In this document: in pieces, positions 63,141-64,000 of the stretch
Position numbering within the stretch: position 1 is the first letter of the stretch
Layout of the letters: each line of letters begins with the position of its first letter
Source of the DNA: a virus
Direction: 5' to 3' (one strand)
Length of the DNA: 64,000 nt
IMG/VR virus record: IMGVR_UViG_3300032893_000001
Location: 120,183 to 184,182 of that record
Notes under the pieces: model-generated
Told to the model about the DNA's origin: nothing
What the model saw: the letters and a program-made list of their open reading frames with translations, nothing else
The model's database searches: none
Program-made: the position numbers and the translations under genes

Positions 63141-63896
63141 TCAGCCCGGCAAGCCGGGGAAGGTCATGTTCGCGCCGCCGGCGTTCGACGACGTGGTCGT
63201 GCTGATGAGCGTGAGCGCCGCCACCGACACGGGCACCGCGCGCTCGAATTGGACCGCGACGTTCTCTTGGATGAGCACGCCCTGCGAGTCGGTCGCCCAG
63301 ACGTGGTTCGGGATGTAGCACGCCTCGAAGAAGGCCGCGCCGAGCGTCGCGAGGTTGATGTCGCGGATGTACATCAACAGGCCGATCGGCTGCGCGAACA
63401 GATCCGAGGCCAGGTTGATGAAGATGTTCTCGTATCCCGGCGGGATGACGACGTCGTGCGGGTTCGACATCGTCGCAGCGCCCGCGTTCGGAAAGAGCGC
63501 CGGAACGATCGTCGGAGGAACGAGGTCCTGGTAGTAGGCGTACAGGATGCGCAGAAGCGACACGCCGTGGTAGTAGATGCGGCCGAGGCCGATCTGCCCG
63601 ACGGTGCGCCCCGCGATGAAGTACGACCGCTCCGAGCCGATCTCGAAGATGCGGCTGAAGTTGCGGGTGTGCGAGAGGTTGAAGTTCTGCACGATGCCCA
63701 CCGGCAGAACGACCTGGTTCGCCGCCTGTCCGTTGCCGGAGACGGCGAGTGCCAGGCCCGCTGCACCGCCGATGTTCGCGAGACGGGGCGGACCCGCCGC
63801 GAGCATCGTGAAGCCGGCCGTCGCGTAGCGACCATCAACCAGTCCCGCCTGGACGTAGTTGCTGTACGGCGACCAATCGCTGAAGTTGCCTGCCAT
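63141..63896 (-). CDS. Probable tail tube protein (251 aa)
   Basis: VVLPVGIVQNFNLSHTRNFS then RIFEIGSERSYFIAGRTVGQ and YYHGVSLLRILYAYY fit the pattern I recall for phage tail-tube proteins (an EIGS-x-Y-F strand followed by a G-SLLR helix). AAGGAGT precedes the ATG. It follows the gene that runs off the right edge. Confidence 0.6.
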   Translation of the reverse strand: MAGNFSDWSPYSNYVQAGLVDGRYATAGFTMLAAGPPRLANIGGAAGLALAVSGNGQAANQVVLPVGIVQNFNLSHTRNFSRIFEIGSERSYFIAGRTVGQIGLGRIYYHGVSLLRILYAYYQDLVPPTIVPALFPNAGAATMSNPHDVVIPPGYENIFINLASDLFAQPIGLLMYIRDINLATLGAAFFEACYIPNHVWATDSQGVLIQENVAVQFERAVPVSVAALTLISTTTSSNAGGANMTFPGLPG

Positions 63897-63924
63897 CGAC
63901 TTACTCCTTCACCTTGTCACCGGC

Positions 63925-64000
63925 TCAGATGGTGAGCGTCAAACGAATGTAGTTGCAGGGGTACGGAACATCGAGCGTGATGTCCACGAGCACCGTGTCC
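63925..64000 (-). CDS. C-terminal fragment of a structural gene
   Basis: Only the last 24 codons are inside the window (DTVLVDITLDVPYPCNYIRL, then TLTI and stop). The NYIRLTLTI ending could be a tail sheath C-terminus, which commonly precedes the tube gene. This is inference from position only. Confidence 0.45.
   Translation of the reverse strand, partial: DTVLVDITLDVPYPCNYIRLTLTI

Noticed and set aside
1-64000. tRNA genes
   Set aside because: No cloverleaf with a convincing anticodon arm and T-loop was noticed on reading; a covariance-model search would be needed to be certain.

Overview
The window is a stretch of a large tailed double-stranded DNA phage. It is GC-rich (about 60% by eye) and densely coded, with many genes joined by 1-4 base overlaps. 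No tRNA, rRNA, CRISPR array or insertion sequence was seen, and no gap between genes exceeds 300 bases. About 110 genes are called, most of them small and unknown, and most on the minus strand. A 1206-residue tape-measure-like protein implies a long tail. A lipoprotein with a lipobox and a collagen-like repeat points to a Gram-negative host. That protein style is common in Myxococcota, so a myxobacterium-like host is a guess only.

Layout. Bases 1-12.8 kb hold small minus-strand early or accessory genes, many with CxxC zinc ribbons, plus a methyltransferase-like protein, a helix-turn-helix protein and a dCMP deaminase. Bases 12.9-18.5 kb are a nucleotide-metabolism block: nucleoside deoxyribosyltransferase-like protein, RNase HII, MazG-like pyrophosphohydrolase and a ribbon-helix-helix regulator with a perfect operator palindrome. 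An intact endonuclease VII-type HNH gene and a broken copy lie in this block. Bases 18.7-39.9 kb are minus-strand virion genes: a 1035-residue structural protein, Ig-like proteins, a sigma-70-like factor, four small proteins sharing an N-terminal DELxK motif, large hub/baseplate candidates and the tape measure. Bases 39.97-44.65 kb are mainly a plus-strand island of single-gene cassettes, including the collagen-like lipoprotein. Bases 44.6-58.3 kb are minus-strand assembly genes: a GroES-like co-chaperonin, a two-frame gene with an A AAA AAT slippery site that looks like a tail assembly chaperone, a peptidoglycan hydrolase and a holin candidate. Bases 58.46-60.67 kb are a short plus-strand operon with a frameshifted 5'-nucleotidase and a CX5R protein phosphatase. 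Bases 60.7-64 kb are minus-strand structural proteins, including a probable tail tube protein.

Regulation. The box GG[GAC]ATAAGAAC recurs about 17 times on both strands. It usually sits 15-30 bases upstream of an AAGGAGG ribosome site. In many cases it follows an intrinsic terminator whose U-run is followed by TTAGCCCCG. The repeating unit is therefore terminator, TTAGCCCCG, variable spacer, ATAAGAA box, ribosome site, gene. Some units are empty or hold only a short possible RNA. I infer that the box is the phage promoter -10 element and that the sigma-like protein at 26.7-27.5 kb is the obvious candidate to read it.
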